A model generated the notes under the pieces. That model searched no databases. It was not told where the DNA came from and saw nothing but the letters and a program-made list of their open reading frames with translations. DNA of 64,000 nt from a virus. Below, in pieces: positions 23,302 through 31,866 of the stretch. The stretch covers positions 1-64,000 of IMG/VR virus record IMGVR_UViG_3300029908_000017; one strand, written 5' to 3'. A program made the translations under genes and the position numbers. Positions within the stretch are counted from its first letter, which is position 1. Every line of letters begins with the position of its first letter.

Positions 23302-23427
23302 CTATTCTGTTACTACTACTGCCATGCACTTCAATCCCAAAAAGCTACCCAATAACAAAAGCGCAATTGCTGAAATTGTTTTTAGGGCTTTGATGGTTAT
23401 CAGTACATAATCTTTAAACTCCATCAT
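23302..23427 (-). CDS. Single-pass small membrane protein
   Basis: 41 aa (start MMEFKDYVLITIKAL) with one hydrophobic helix (about residues 17-33). Its ATG overlaps the end of the 23414 gene. Such tiny membrane genes recur in this genome (35436, 40031, 52960, 60882). Confidence 0.55.
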   Translation of the reverse strand: MMEFKDYVLITIKALKTISAIALLLLGSFLGLKCMAVVVTE

Positions 23428-23671
23428 ATTCTTTAATTATTTTTTGTGAATAATCTTCTTTGTATTTGTTTATTATATTATTTATTTCTTCAGAATTTAC
23501 GATCTCGGGTGTATCAAAATCCTTGAAATACTTGTCTAACTCTTGTTTACTACCTATTTCTTCCAAGTTGTCCTGATCAACGATTATACATTTCACTGGG
23601 GAATCTGAATAAAGATATGAGACACATCCTCCAACCACTTCAATTATAATTGTAGGTATCTTATTGTTCAT
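23414..23671 (-). CDS. Small conserved phage protein (IIIEVxGGxVSxxYSDSP)
   Basis: 85 aa. The N-terminal segment TIIIEVVGGCVSYLYSDSP followed by a VDQDN segment is a pattern I know from many phages; function unknown. Overlaps both neighbours by 11-14 bases. Confidence 0.6.
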   Translation of the reverse strand: MNNKIPTIIIEVVGGCVSYLYSDSPVKCIIVDQDNLEEIGSKQELDKYFKDFDTPEIVNSEEINNIINKYKEDYSQKIIKEYDGV

Positions 23672-23936
23672 TATAGCAATCTTCTTGATAAGGTGTATCA
23701 GCCACTATCTCATATTCCCAATCTGGATTATTTTGATTGGCAACCCAATTTTCCAATGTTTCTAATGCTCCTGAATTGTCTTCTAAAAAACTAATTATCG
23801 CCCGTTCACCACTACAATCATCGGTATAACCAATCGTTTTTAATAGATCTTCGAACCTTACCAACCCAATCATTCCTTCATAACAAGGCCCAATATCATT
23901 AGCTTCTTTCCATCTTTGAATGACTTGTGGATTCAT
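23661..23936 (-). CDS. Hypothetical acidic protein
   Basis: 91 aa, five of them Cys or close to Cys (GPCYEG, DDCSGE, EDCYNE); acidic. No family recognised. Overlaps neighbours on both sides. Confidence 0.6.
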   Translation of the reverse strand: MNPQVIQRWKEANDIGPCYEGMIGLVRFEDLLKTIGYTDDCSGERAIISFLEDNSGALETLENWVANQNNPDWEYEIVADTPYQEDCYNEQ

Positions 23937-24352
23937 ACTAAATGGGAGAGCGTCTCAGGGCTTACCCAAGTATAGCTATATGGGTCAGATGTATTCTCAG
24001 ATGACGTTATTTTAATAAGCATCTCCCTTGCGGAGGTTAGGCTTATTGCCAATATCTTAAATGTATTTGGAGATTTTCCCCAATGTACGATATCTCCAAC
24101 TTCAAAAGTACGTTTATTAATAGGTACAACTTCATAAATTGGTTCGGCAGGAGGAATCACCTTTACAAAATGAGTAGCTGCAAGAATGACAAAATTTGCA
24201 TTTGGAAATTTTTTAGCCAATCGTAAACCTTCAGTTTCTGCTTCTTCAAATGTAGAGTGACGAACACGAGGAAGTGTAACAACATCTTGAGGATTTGTTC
24301 GTGGTTGATACCTCATCACATACCAAAATTTATCGATTTTATCGACTTTCAT
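23933..24352 (-). CDS. Small conserved phage protein
   Basis: 139 aa. FWYVMR, then PRVRHSTFEEAETEGLRLAKKFPNA-like and FVILAATHFVK segments form a strand-helix-strand unit common in phage proteins of unknown function. The C-terminal half (TFEVGDIVHWGK) looks SH3-like. Confidence 0.6.
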   Translation of the reverse strand: MKVDKIDKFWYVMRYQPRTNPQDVVTLPRVRHSTFEEAETEGLRLAKKFPNANFVILAATHFVKVIPPAEPIYEVVPINKRTFEVGDIVHWGKSPNTFKILAISLTSAREMLIKITSSENTSDPYSYTWVSPETLSHLV

Positions 24353-24354
24353 AA

Positions 24355-24939
24355 TTAAACACCAATAGGTATAAGAGGTACCGGAGCGAATTGATCAACT
24401 GCGTAAAGGTCATTCAATTGATTATCCGATAGCTTGGCAGGAGGAAGGTCTAAATGATTATTGATTTTCGCCACTGAAATTTCTTCAATTGGAGTAGTTA
24501 CTTCTTGTGGGGTTAAATCTTCATCAATAACCACTGTAATATTTTCGTCCTCCACTTTCCGGCTTACTACAGTCTTAGGATTTTTAATGTTCTTCAGACT
24601 ATTGAAAAGCCAAGAGATTTTATGCCCAACATTACGAAAATTATGCTGCTTGATTTCAGGCAACAATAATTCAATATCTTCATACCATGTTGAATCTTCG
24701 TCGTCATTACGAATTTCTGCCTGCCAATTGATCAGTTCATCTTCATCGGTGTTTGATATACTATTGGCAATCTTGATCGTTGTTTCTTCAAACAAATCAT
24801 TTAATGCCTGATAATAAAACTCTTCTGACCGACCTTCCGGACGACCTGCGTTTTCCCAATAGTAATAAGCTCGAACTTCTACTACTTGTGATTCAATTTC
24901 AATATATGTGTTCAAGGCAATGCCTTTTTCGATTTTCAT
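24355..24939 (-). CDS. Hypothetical protein
   Basis: 194 aa from ATG 24937-24939 (MKIEKGIALNTYIEI), chosen because it overlaps the upstream stop as ATGA. N-terminal folded region, then an acidic and Pro-rich tail (ending APVPLIPIGV) that looks disordered. No family recognised. Confidence 0.6.
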   Translation of the reverse strand: MKIEKGIALNTYIEIESQVVEVRAYYYWENAGRPEGRSEEFYYQALNDLFEETTIKIANSISNTDEDELINWQAEIRNDDEDSTWYEDIELLLPEIKQHNFRNVGHKISWLFNSLKNIKNPKTVVSRKVEDENITVVIDEDLTPQEVTTPIEEISVAKINNHLDLPPAKLSDNQLNDLYAVDQFAPVPLIPIGV

Positions 24940-25223
24940 GTATTTTCTTTCTTTATGTTTGCTAACTCTTTTTCTAATGCGAGAATCTTGTCTTCTCGAC
25001 TCTTGTTGTACCAACTACCAATACTCTCTGCTTCTTTTAACTGGTCCTTCAGATCATCAATATCTTCAAGTTGTTCAAAGATATTTCCTGCTCCGATATG
25101 TGTAATACGCATACCGTGTGTGATCTTTTTATTCTTATGGGCTTTCCAAACCCAATCAGCCTTTGGTAAATCTTTCTTTTCCGGAATGACCGCTACAATG
25201 GTTATTGTTTTAGGGTAGGGCAT
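24936..25223 (-). CDS. Hypothetical protein with C-terminal coiled coil
   Basis: 95 aa. First half contains KADWVWKAHKNKK; second half is a Glu/Lys helix with heptad character (EDIDDLKDQLKEAESIG). No family recognised. Confidence 0.6.
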   Translation of the reverse strand: MPYPKTITIVAVIPEKKDLPKADWVWKAHKNKKITHGMRITHIGAGNIFEQLEDIDDLKDQLKEAESIGSWYNKSREDKILALEKELANIKKENT

Positions 25224-25474
25224 ATCTCAAATTCAAAAGGTTGAACTTTGACATCTTCACATTCCTCATCAAAACGTTCAATAAAAGTTGTTGCTTCATT
25301 AGGTAGTTGAATAATCTCTTTGATCTCCTCTTCTTTCATAAGAGTTATACAGAGTCTACCTACATATATACGATAATTCGGGAGTTCTCGGCTTGTTGCT
25401 AATGAAATAGGACAAAAATAACCTTTGTTAGGTCGCCCCAATTCAATATCTTGTTTAGTTACACGTATTTTCAT
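25202..25474 (-). CDS. Small conserved phage protein, paralog of the 1577 gene
   Basis: 90 aa: KIRVTKQDIE, CPISLA, LPNEA, FDEE and FEFEI occur in the same order as in the 1577 protein. Function unknown. Overlaps both neighbours. Confidence 0.65.
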   Translation of the reverse strand: MKIRVTKQDIELGRPNKGYFCPISLATSRELPNYRIYVGRLCITLMKEEEIKEIIQLPNEATTFIERFDEECEDVKVQPFEFEICPTLKQ

Positions 25475-26133
25475 AACATTGCGTAATCATGGTTACTAAC
25501 GTATGCATCAATAATACTCTCTGCTTCTTTGAAGACATAACCAAATTCATCATGTTGAGCGTGTTCAGGATAGAATCCATAACAAGAATCAATAATCTCA
25601 TCTTCTTCATTGTGTATTTCAAATCCACAAACATTACCCCGTAAATAATCATCGTAAATTTGAACTTCGTATTCTAATACCTCCAAAATTTGCTGCTTCA
25701 ATGATTTTCCGAAATTAACGGTTATTGCTTCCCAACCTTCTTCTTTATTAGTTACCGTAAATTCTTGTAGTGCCTTTTCCAATGTACAGTAAATGAATCC
25801 AACTTGCCCACTATCCCAAGGACAAGAAAAACCACATGTATTAATAGACAAACCGGAATGATCCATCAAATACAATGGTAATATAACAATATTTTCTTTA
25901 AGTATTGTTTCGGCTTTCTCAGTTGGTGTTTCTTCGTCAATATCACATAGGTTGTAGAAGTATTCTTGAAAACTTGAATTCTTTAATTGCTCATCCCCTA
26001 AATTATAATTACGATGACTGCATACCATTTTACCAAGATTACACCAATCTCTAGGAGATTCTGGGCAATCATCACTCACCAATTTAATTTTATAATCTTT
26101 ATAATCTCTTTCTTCAACCACGTAATTATTCAT
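25471..26133 (-). CDS. Conserved phage protein (LYLMDHSG / CPWDSGQVGF motifs)
   Basis: 220 aa. LPLYLMDHSGLSI and FSCPWDSGQVGFIYCT in the centre and CYGFYPEH near the end are hallmarks of a family spread widely among phages and mobile elements with no assigned role. Ten or so Cys and many acidic residues suggest metal or ligand binding. Overlaps both neighbours by four to eight bases. Confidence 0.7.
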   Translation of the reverse strand: MNNYVVEERDYKDYKIKLVSDDCPESPRDWCNLGKMVCSHRNYNLGDEQLKNSSFQEYFYNLCDIDEETPTEKAETILKENIVILPLYLMDHSGLSINTCGFSCPWDSGQVGFIYCTLEKALQEFTVTNKEEGWEAITVNFGKSLKQQILEVLEYEVQIYDDYLRGNVCGFEIHNEEDEIIDSCYGFYPEHAQHDEFGYVFKEAESIIDAYVSNHDYAML

Positions 26134-26494
26134 TTAATTTTTGGATTAATCTCTTAAGTCCTGCTATAAACTTATCCGCCACATAGGCAGAAATACATCT
26201 ACCCTGAATATGATAACTTGTAGCATGGTGTTTCACCAGATCACCTCGATAATCATCGCCTTTGTGATGATCTTGTTCAACTTTATAAGTGTTACACAAC
26301 ACACCTGTTAATACACAATATTCAGATTTATCTGTATCGTCTTTATGTTGATAAGGTAATAACTGTACAAACTCTTCATTAAGCTTAGCTTCTTCAACAG
26401 CAATTTTTTTATTTTGTTCATATTCAATCGCTTCTGCCTCTGTATCGAATAATGAATCATCGAATGTCTTATATTTTTTTATTTCTGTAATCAT
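26126..26494 (-). CDS. Hypothetical protein
   Basis: 122 aa. N-terminal ITEIKKYKTFDDSLFDTEAEA is a pattern often seen at the start of small phage proteins. The centre has QDHHKGDDYRGD and a HH pair, possible metal ligands. Function unknown. Confidence 0.6.
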   Translation of the reverse strand: MITEIKKYKTFDDSLFDTEAEAIEYEQNKKIAVEEAKLNEEFVQLLPYQHKDDTDKSEYCVLTGVLCNTYKVEQDHHKGDDYRGDLVKHHATSYHIQGRCISAYVADKFIAGLKRLIQKLNE

Positions 26495-26883
26495 ACATCT
26501 TCTATGAAAAATGATTTAATATCTTTACGGTTCGGTGACCATTGCCAATATATGTCAGCTTCATCGAAGATTTTTTCTACAGTACCTTCGTTGTCTTGTA
26601 TACCATGATACCTAAAGTTAAAAGAAGATTGACATAAAACTAAGTTCCAAGTTTCAGCTGCATAATTTCTAAACCACCAAACAGATGGAAATTCATCACT
26701 CCACATTGTCCGACACTTTGGTTTTGGTTTAATTCGGTATATATGATTTTCAAAATCCCAAATACCACTCTTTACTTCATACCAGTTGGACGCTCGTGTT
26801 ATATCTTCAATTTTCCAATGGGCTTCAATTGACTTTCCATCTTCAAAAGCTTGTATCACTTCTATTATTTCTTTGTTTGTCAT
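26491..26883 (-). CDS. Small phage protein, related to the 50023 gene
   Basis: 130 aa from ATG 26881-26883 (MTNKEIIEVIQAFEDGK); a start 11 codons upstream is possible. The layout I-x-V-x-x-A-x-x-x-GK-x-IE, W-x-F, YRIKPKPK and a C-terminal WSP-N/S-RK-DI segment is shared with the 50023 protein, so the two are paralogs. Function unknown. Confidence 0.6.
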   Translation of the reverse strand: MTNKEIIEVIQAFEDGKSIEAHWKIEDITRASNWYEVKSGIWDFENHIYRIKPKPKCRTMWSDEFPSVWWFRNYAAETWNLVLCQSSFNFRYHGIQDNEGTVEKIFDEADIYWQWSPNRKDIKSFFIEDV

Positions 26884-27094
26884 ATTTTTTATATTTAGGT
26901 AAATCTGGCCATGCATCTACTAGATCATCGAACCGATAACCATCATCGATATTTAGTTCAAAGATTTTTGAAAAATCATTAACATTGAATTTTCGTAATT
27001 TTTCGTAGCGATGATATCCAATGTATAGATCTGCTACATAGTGGTCATCTCCATATGTATCTCTGACCATCAAAGATGATGTAAGGGTTTTCAT
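26843..27094 (-). CDS. Hypothetical protein
   Basis: 83 aa, Asp/Tyr rich start (MVRDTYGDDHYVADLYIG). No family recognised. Overlaps the 26491 gene by 41 bases with the chosen start, a long overlap for this genome. Confidence 0.5.
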   Translation of the reverse strand: MKTLTSSLMVRDTYGDDHYVADLYIGYHRYEKLRKFNVNDFSKIFELNIDDGYRFDDLVDAWPDLPKYKKYDKQRNNRSDTSF

Positions 27095-27109
27095 AGAAAC
27101 TTACTCCGT

Positions 27110-27277
27110 GTCATGCCATTCCTTACCTCTCGATTCGTCGAGTCCCTGGATGTAGCCCTTGTTGTTTGCCCACTGTTGAAGCTTGTCGAGAATGGCTATG
27201 GCTTTCGGCATGTCGCCAAGGTACAAAGCCGTGGAAACCTCTTGAGCAATCGTCGCAAGTTGTTCCTTGTCCTTCAT
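27110..27277 (-). CDS. Small helical protein of unusual base composition
   Basis: 55 aa (start MKDKEQLATIAQEVSTALYL), two helices (LGDMPKAIAILDKLQQWANN). By hand count about half its bases are G or C, against roughly a third in the genes around it. Codon choice (GCG, CTT, CTC, GGC) differs too. It is preceded by GGGGATC. Probably a recent arrival. Confidence 0.65.
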
Positions 27278-27317
27278 TGGTGATGATCCCCGTTTAATAT
27301 TGTGATTGTGTGCATTA

Positions 27318-27479
27318 TTATACTCCTTTGCTATATCTCTTTAATGTTTCGAAAGAAACGATTTTGAATGGTCTGGAAAATAAGAAATTTGCATATCTCT
27401 CGGACTGTTCATCAGGTACATAATTTTTATTTCTAACGAGTTTTAAAACTATATCTTTTTCAGGTACCATGTATTCCAT
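27318..27479 (-). CDS. Hypothetical small protein
   Basis: 53 aa (start MEYMVPEKDIVLKLVRNK), basic. No family recognised. AT-rich like most of the window. Confidence 0.55.
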   Translation of the reverse strand: MEYMVPEKDIVLKLVRNKNYVPDEQSERYANFLFSRPFKIVSFETLKRYSKGV

Positions 27480-27517
27480 TTTGTAAATTATACTTTCTGT
27501 TTATGATGGTTTTTAAG

Positions 27518-27736
27518 CTATTCAGAAACTTTAGTTTGTGTATTGATAGGCTCTACTGCCTCTAGTTTATCTTCGTACCAATCCATATTGTATATAGTAA
27601 AAGGAAAGTCATGATCAATTATTCCTTCTTCTAACAACGTTTGCGCTTTGTCGTAAGCTGATTCTCCTGAATCTACTTCAACCTCAAACTCTATAACTTG
27701 CTCCCAACGCCTAGTTACAATTGCCTTGTATTTCAT
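27518..27736 (-). CDS. Hypothetical small protein
   Basis: 72 aa. A strand KYKAIVTRRWEQVIEFEVEV followed by an acidic helix and YNMDWYEDKLE; a pattern met in small phage proteins. No function known. Confidence 0.6.
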   Translation of the reverse strand: MKYKAIVTRRWEQVIEFEVEVDSGESAYDKAQTLLEEGIIDHDFPFTIYNMDWYEDKLEAVEPINTQTKVSE

Positions 27737-27743
27737 GTGATTA

Positions 27744-27935
27744 CTATCGAGTTATATTTATTGTTACCTCACCAGTAGTATCATTAACATGACAATATTC
27801 TCCGTATAACAACAACAGGTAATGTGCATAACTATTATTATAAAGTATTTTTTCTACTTGGTCGTAAGGTAAGTTAAATTCAATTTTACCTTTGTTATTT
27901 ATATGTACATTTGAACTTCGTACAAGATATTCCAT
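27744..27935 (-). CDS. Hypothetical small protein
   Basis: 63 aa from ATG 27933-27935, just after the polymerase stop (TAG at 27937); an earlier start would overlap the polymerase. Probably co-transcribed with it. No family recognised. Confidence 0.55.
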   Translation of the reverse strand: MEYLVRSSNVHINNKGKIEFNLPYDQVEKILYNNSYAHYLLLLYGEYCHVNDTTGEVTINITR

Positions 27936-27936
27936 G

Positions 27937-30705
27937 CTAATTTTGCCACACCCATTCATTATTATGCCAAATAGTTTCTTTTGAATAGATAGGATTTTTA
28001 TCTTTCCAACAAGTACCTACATTTAATTCACAACCTAGATTATCCCCACTAGCTAATTTTACTTTATTAGTCATATAATATCTGATAACTTCTGGAAAAT
28101 AATTATCTTTCATTAAATCCTCTTTTAATAGAAATTGTAGATCATCGTGTACGATATTACATGGTTTGATATGCTTCATCCATAACCCATCTTTTATAAA
28201 CTGATTCTTAAGTTGAACAGCACAATCAAAAACAAATAAAGTCATCTCACTTCCAATTGGAAAACTTAAACTTTGATTTAAGTAACCTGCCTTAATAGCA
28301 AAATCATTAGTTTTATCAAATTTTAATACCATTCCCCTGGCATTAGTAATTTGGTCATACTCTAAAACTTCTTGTTTACATTTTTCTCTGTAATTAATGT
28401 AATCAGGATAACCATACCAAGTCTTCAAAGCATATTCTACTTCTTCTAACTGTAACATAAACCCACTCTCAGCAAAAATGATAGCTTGAATAGGTAATGC
28501 AGCTTGCTCTAATTCCGCAATATACGAGCAATTAAAACTAATTGCTTTCGCACTGGTATAGTAGTTGGTGTCATCTTTAGTTAATTTATCGTTCTGAAAA
28601 TACTCCTTCATTTTTTTCAAATGAAATCCCCCTGCACGTATGGCCGTTATAAATTTAGAATCTTTACTAAGAAAAGCTTGTACTCCTAAATCGGCGGAAG
28701 CCACGTCCGAACATGCATATAACCAGTTTGGTTGATTACGTGAATAAAACGAATTACGTATATTTGCAGGGATTATCTCCTTATCCGCTACTTTACGTTC
28801 TTCTTTTGGTAACTCATAATAATTTGGAACAAAAATAGGTGAAATAAATGCCAACACTTTGTTCGCAGGATTTTGACAATTCGGAGAGCTACTAGTTCTA
28901 AAATTTTTCAAACATTCGAAAAAGTCTACTCTCATTATTCCATCTTTATTGATAGCATTCCAATAACTTTGCTTAAGAGGATCGCTTTCTAAATCTTCAG
29001 GTGCTTCAAGTTCTACATCATCTAACAAATCTTCTAACTCGTCTAAAGTATTTACACCTTTTTTACTTAAAAATTTATTTGAAAAAACAGCTATTCTATT
29101 TAGATCTAATAGATTTTTTACGATGTCTATCTTTATGCTTATATCTTTTGCTATGTCGTCAGGAGCTATTTTTAAATGCCCTTGTAATTCAAAAAATATA
29201 GTGGAAAGACTTCTGCCATTTGTAGAAGGGGAATACTGCGCTTGAACTTGTTTACTTTTTTTTAACCACCAAGAACGAGGGCGAGGACTTTTTCCAGATT
29301 TTGTATAATATGCAGGTGTAAGATTTAATTTTTCAAACAATACATTTTTCTTTTGTATAGCTGAATTTGGGTTAAAGTCTTCTACACCTATTGCACTAAG
29401 TTTTTCATGTAGCGATTTTAATAAAGAATTATACTTTTCTTCATATTGTTTAGTTATTTTTTCCATTAAACCTATATCAATAGGTATGCCTGTCATCTCG
29501 ATGTCTAATAGATAATCGCCTAACGGCATATAAACTTCAAAAAAATAATTTTTTAAATTTTCCGGAAATTGTTTAAACATATTTAAACAAGCTTCTCTAT
29601 GAGAAACGGCATCACCTGCGCAATAATGGTAGAATAAATCAGGGTTACTAAACTTTACACACGACATTTCCGATTTGTTTATTTTATTTTCTCTTAAATA
29701 AACATTAAATGGAGTATAGTAGGACTCGTAATTAGTAAACCTTTTAATACCTGTTTCCAATCCTCTACCCCACCTACTGTCAAAAAAACCAACCGCTTTC
29801 ATTCCATCAAAGAAAAGATTTGCTTCTTTTAAATTAAATCCTCTATATCTTAAACGTTTATCATCTGCTCGTATATTCCAACCCATTCTTTTAATTTCAG
29901 GATGCTCTAAAAGAAGTTTAGCTGTATTTAACAAATCAAGATTTTCTTTGCCAGCAGGATCTTTTAAAAGATCAAAGATAATTGCTTTATCTTTTTCACA
30001 ACTAAATTGAAAGGTATAAACTTTTTCATTATCATGCCATTTTCCAGAAGGAGACAACCATTCCATATCATAACCGCAATAAAACATCTTATTGTCTACA
30101 TAATGATTTATCACGTATTCCGCGTCTGACACATTATCAATTACAACGTAATCGAATTTATCATAAGCTAATTGCTTGGTAATAAATCGTCTAGCTAAAT
30201 GAAAGTTTTCTTGAAATTCTCCACGGCGAGTTGGATCAACTGCTACAACCGTACCTGGACTGTGATTAGCCAATAATTTACAGTTATAAGGACAATCGAT
30301 CAACTCTCCAAGATAATCAGAGATCTTTACATTCTTCTTTAATACCCGTTTGAATACTTCTGCTCCTAGTGCAATAATCAGTTCAGGTTTTATTTCATTA
30401 ATCTCTTCTTCGAGATAAGGGTAAGATTCTGAAATATCGGAAGCTTTTGGTTTACTTTTACTACCCAACCCAGATTTGCAAATTGCTGTAATGTAGACGT
30501 TATCAAGATTTAAACCATTGACTTCCAACGCATCAAATAACTCTTGGGCGGCACCATTATCTTTTGATTGATGGAACAATTCATACTTTTGACAATCAAT
30601 TGATGAAGGATGGCTAGCAATGATCAATATTTTTGAAAGGGGATTTCCTCTTCCGGGAATGAGTAATTTTCCCGTTTCTAACGAACGACTGGGTACAGTA
30701 AGCAT
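27937..30705 (-). CDS. DNA polymerase I (family A) with UDG-like N-terminal domain and 3'-5' exonuclease
   Basis: 922 aa in three parts. Residues 23-175 resemble the uracil-DNA glycosylase superfamily (KILIIASHP, ELIIALGAEVFKRVL, LLANHSPGT). Residues 205-370 are a DEDD exonuclease: D213/E215 in YDMEWL, NIRADD (277-282), and YCAGDAVSH with Asp365. The rest is a family A polymerase: FRTSSSPNCQNP (602-613), motif A SDVASADLG (Asp667), O-helix-like K720-AISFNCS-Y728, and motif C HDD (853-855). It is the replicative enzyme working with the helicase and primase genes nearby. The first UDG motif deviates from catalytic forms, so that domain may be structural. Confidence 0.92.
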   Translation of the reverse strand: MLTVPSRSLETGKLLIPGRGNPLSKILIIASHPSSIDCQKYELFHQSKDNGAAQELFDALEVNGLNLDNVYITAICKSGLGSKSKPKASDISESYPYLEEEINEIKPELIIALGAEVFKRVLKKNVKISDYLGELIDCPYNCKLLANHSPGTVVAVDPTRRGEFQENFHLARRFITKQLAYDKFDYVVIDNVSDAEYVINHYVDNKMFYCGYDMEWLSPSGKWHDNEKVYTFQFSCEKDKAIIFDLLKDPAGKENLDLLNTAKLLLEHPEIKRMGWNIRADDKRLRYRGFNLKEANLFFDGMKAVGFFDSRWGRGLETGIKRFTNYESYYTPFNVYLRENKINKSEMSCVKFSNPDLFYHYCAGDAVSHREACLNMFKQFPENLKNYFFEVYMPLGDYLLDIEMTGIPIDIGLMEKITKQYEEKYNSLLKSLHEKLSAIGVEDFNPNSAIQKKNVLFEKLNLTPAYYTKSGKSPRPRSWWLKKSKQVQAQYSPSTNGRSLSTIFFELQGHLKIAPDDIAKDISIKIDIVKNLLDLNRIAVFSNKFLSKKGVNTLDELEDLLDDVELEAPEDLESDPLKQSYWNAINKDGIMRVDFFECLKNFRTSSSPNCQNPANKVLAFISPIFVPNYYELPKEERKVADKEIIPANIRNSFYSRNQPNWLYACSDVASADLGVQAFLSKDSKFITAIRAGGFHLKKMKEYFQNDKLTKDDTNYYTSAKAISFNCSYIAELEQAALPIQAIIFAESGFMLQLEEVEYALKTWYGYPDYINYREKCKQEVLEYDQITNARGMVLKFDKTNDFAIKAGYLNQSLSFPIGSEMTLFVFDCAVQLKNQFIKDGLWMKHIKPCNIVHDDLQFLLKEDLMKDNYFPEVIRYYMTNKVKLASGDNLGCELNVGTCWKDKNPIYSKETIWHNNEWVWQN

Positions 30706-30719
30706 AATTTCATAAGGCC

Positions 30720-30765
30720 AGCAATTGGTTGATTGCTATCGCCGATGATAACTGTAAGTTATCGG
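30720..30765 (-). promoter_or_regulatory. Two hairpins upstream of the DNA polymerase gene
   Basis: CCGATAACT pairs with AGTTATxCGG (one bulged base; 30742-30765), then AGCAAT pairs with ATTGCT (30720-30737). They fill most of the 70-base gap between the 30776 gene and the polymerase ATG. No T-run follows. A role in mRNA processing or translational control is possible. Confidence 0.5.
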
Positions 30766-30775
30766 TTAATACCTG

Positions 30776-31027
30776 TCAAACGGATTTCACATCCTCTATT
30801 AATTTCCGCTCTTCCAATTTATTAGCCAAAGAAGATAAAGCGATAACCAATTCGCGAGCTTCTTCAATATCCAAAAGAAGATCAGAAATAATGTTACCCT
30901 CTTTCATCTTTTTAACACTGACCAGATATTCGAAATCAACATCTTCTCGTATTATAAGTTTATTACCCGTACCCGTGTCTAAATTGATTACTTCGAAAAC
31001 AGTATCGGTTACATACTTCTTGCCCAT
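30776..31027 (-). CDS. Hypothetical small protein
   Basis: 83 aa from ATG 31025-31027 (MGKKYVTDTVFEVIN); an ATG two codons earlier overlaps the upstream stop. Strand-rich first half, acidic helical second half. No family recognised. Confidence 0.55.
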   Translation of the reverse strand: MGKKYVTDTVFEVINLDTGTGNKLIIREDVDFEYLVSVKKMKEGNIISDLLLDIEEARELVIALSSLANKLEERKLIEDVKSV

Positions 31028-31029
31028 AT

Positions 31030-31233
31030 TCATAGATTAAATTTTTCTTGAAGAGTTTTAACTAATTCAGTCAACTCTTTCTTGTTTAGTGTTAGAATGT
31101 GAGTTAATTCAGCAGTTTCATCGATATGTTCAATTCGGTAACTAACAGCTTCAATCTCCTGATCGAAAAATTCAGTTACTCTTAACCCCGCTTCATTTTC
31201 ATCTAAAAAGCTATGATTGTTTTCAACGTTCAT
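31030..31233 (-). CDS. Hypothetical small acidic protein
   Basis: 67 aa, Glu/Leu rich, helical C-terminus (ELTELVKTLQEKFNL). No family recognised. Overlaps the 31223 gene by 11 bases. Confidence 0.55.
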   Translation of the reverse strand: MNVENNHSFLDENEAGLRVTEFFDQEIEAVSYRIEHIDETAELTHILTLNKKELTELVKTLQEKFNL

Positions 31234-31423
31234 CTTTAAATTCCTTTAATGCTTTAATGAATTCATCAATCATTTCTTTTCTAATGTCCACACCTTGTTC
31301 ACCTTGGAAAATACGAATATACTTATAACAATCTTTATGTGTTCTTAAACTCACCATTGTATCGTCGTCTAACGATGGGTCAAAACAAGTTATATCAACC
31401 TGTTTGTTCACTATTATATTCAT
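31223..31423 (-). CDS. Hypothetical small protein
   Basis: 66 aa, strand-rich start and helical end (MIDEFIKALKEFKDER). Similar in layout to the 31030 protein (strands then an amphipathic C-terminal helix), so the two may be distant paralogs. Start and stop each overlap a neighbour. Confidence 0.55.
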   Translation of the reverse strand: MNIIVNKQVDITCFDPSLDDDTMVSLRTHKDCYKYIRIFQGEQGVDIRKEMIDEFIKALKEFKDER

Positions 31424-31620
31424 TAAATAGGTTCCAGTTCTTGATTATTTTTAATTGTAACTCCTACATCGGCATTTCCAAATTTTGCTGCCTTGTAATA
31501 CAAAACAATGGCATTTGGGTCTTCTATAAAATTATGCTTTTTCCTTCCAATAATCTTACGAAGTAATCCTAATCGTGGATGCTTAAACATTTGTCCGAAT
31601 TGTATATCATCAAAAATCAT
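31423..31620 (-). CDS. Hypothetical small protein
   Basis: 65 aa, basic, contains FGQMFKHPRLGLLRKI and a LYYKA segment. No family recognised. Overlaps the 31617 gene by four bases. Confidence 0.55.
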   Translation of the reverse strand: MIFDDIQFGQMFKHPRLGLLRKIIGRKKHNFIEDPNAIVLYYKAAKFGNADVGVTIKNNQELEPI

Positions 31621-31865
31621 TTTTTACTATTTGTTAGATAAGGATTTGGTTCATCCCATATACTTGCGTCTTGTACAGGTGACAATACAATTTCATAATC
31701 TTTCGCATTATCAATATTTCTGAGCCGTGATTCTGCTACACGTAGGTCATAGAGATAATAGTGTTTATCCTTAAAGATATCAATTCGTTCATCCGCATCC
31801 CATCCTGCAAAAAATTTTCCTTCTTTATTACGAATGGCAAACATTTGTTTTTTTACTTGTGACAT
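31617..31865 (-). CDS. Hypothetical small protein
   Basis: 82 aa. QMFAIRNKEGKFFAGWD followed by a charged region is a common opening of small phage proteins with a beta hairpin. One base after the helicase stop. Function unknown. Confidence 0.55.
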   Translation of the reverse strand: MSQVKKQMFAIRNKEGKFFAGWDADERIDIFKDKHYYLYDLRVAESRLRNIDNAKDYEIVLSPVQDASIWDEPNPYLTNSKK

Positions 31866-31866
31866 A

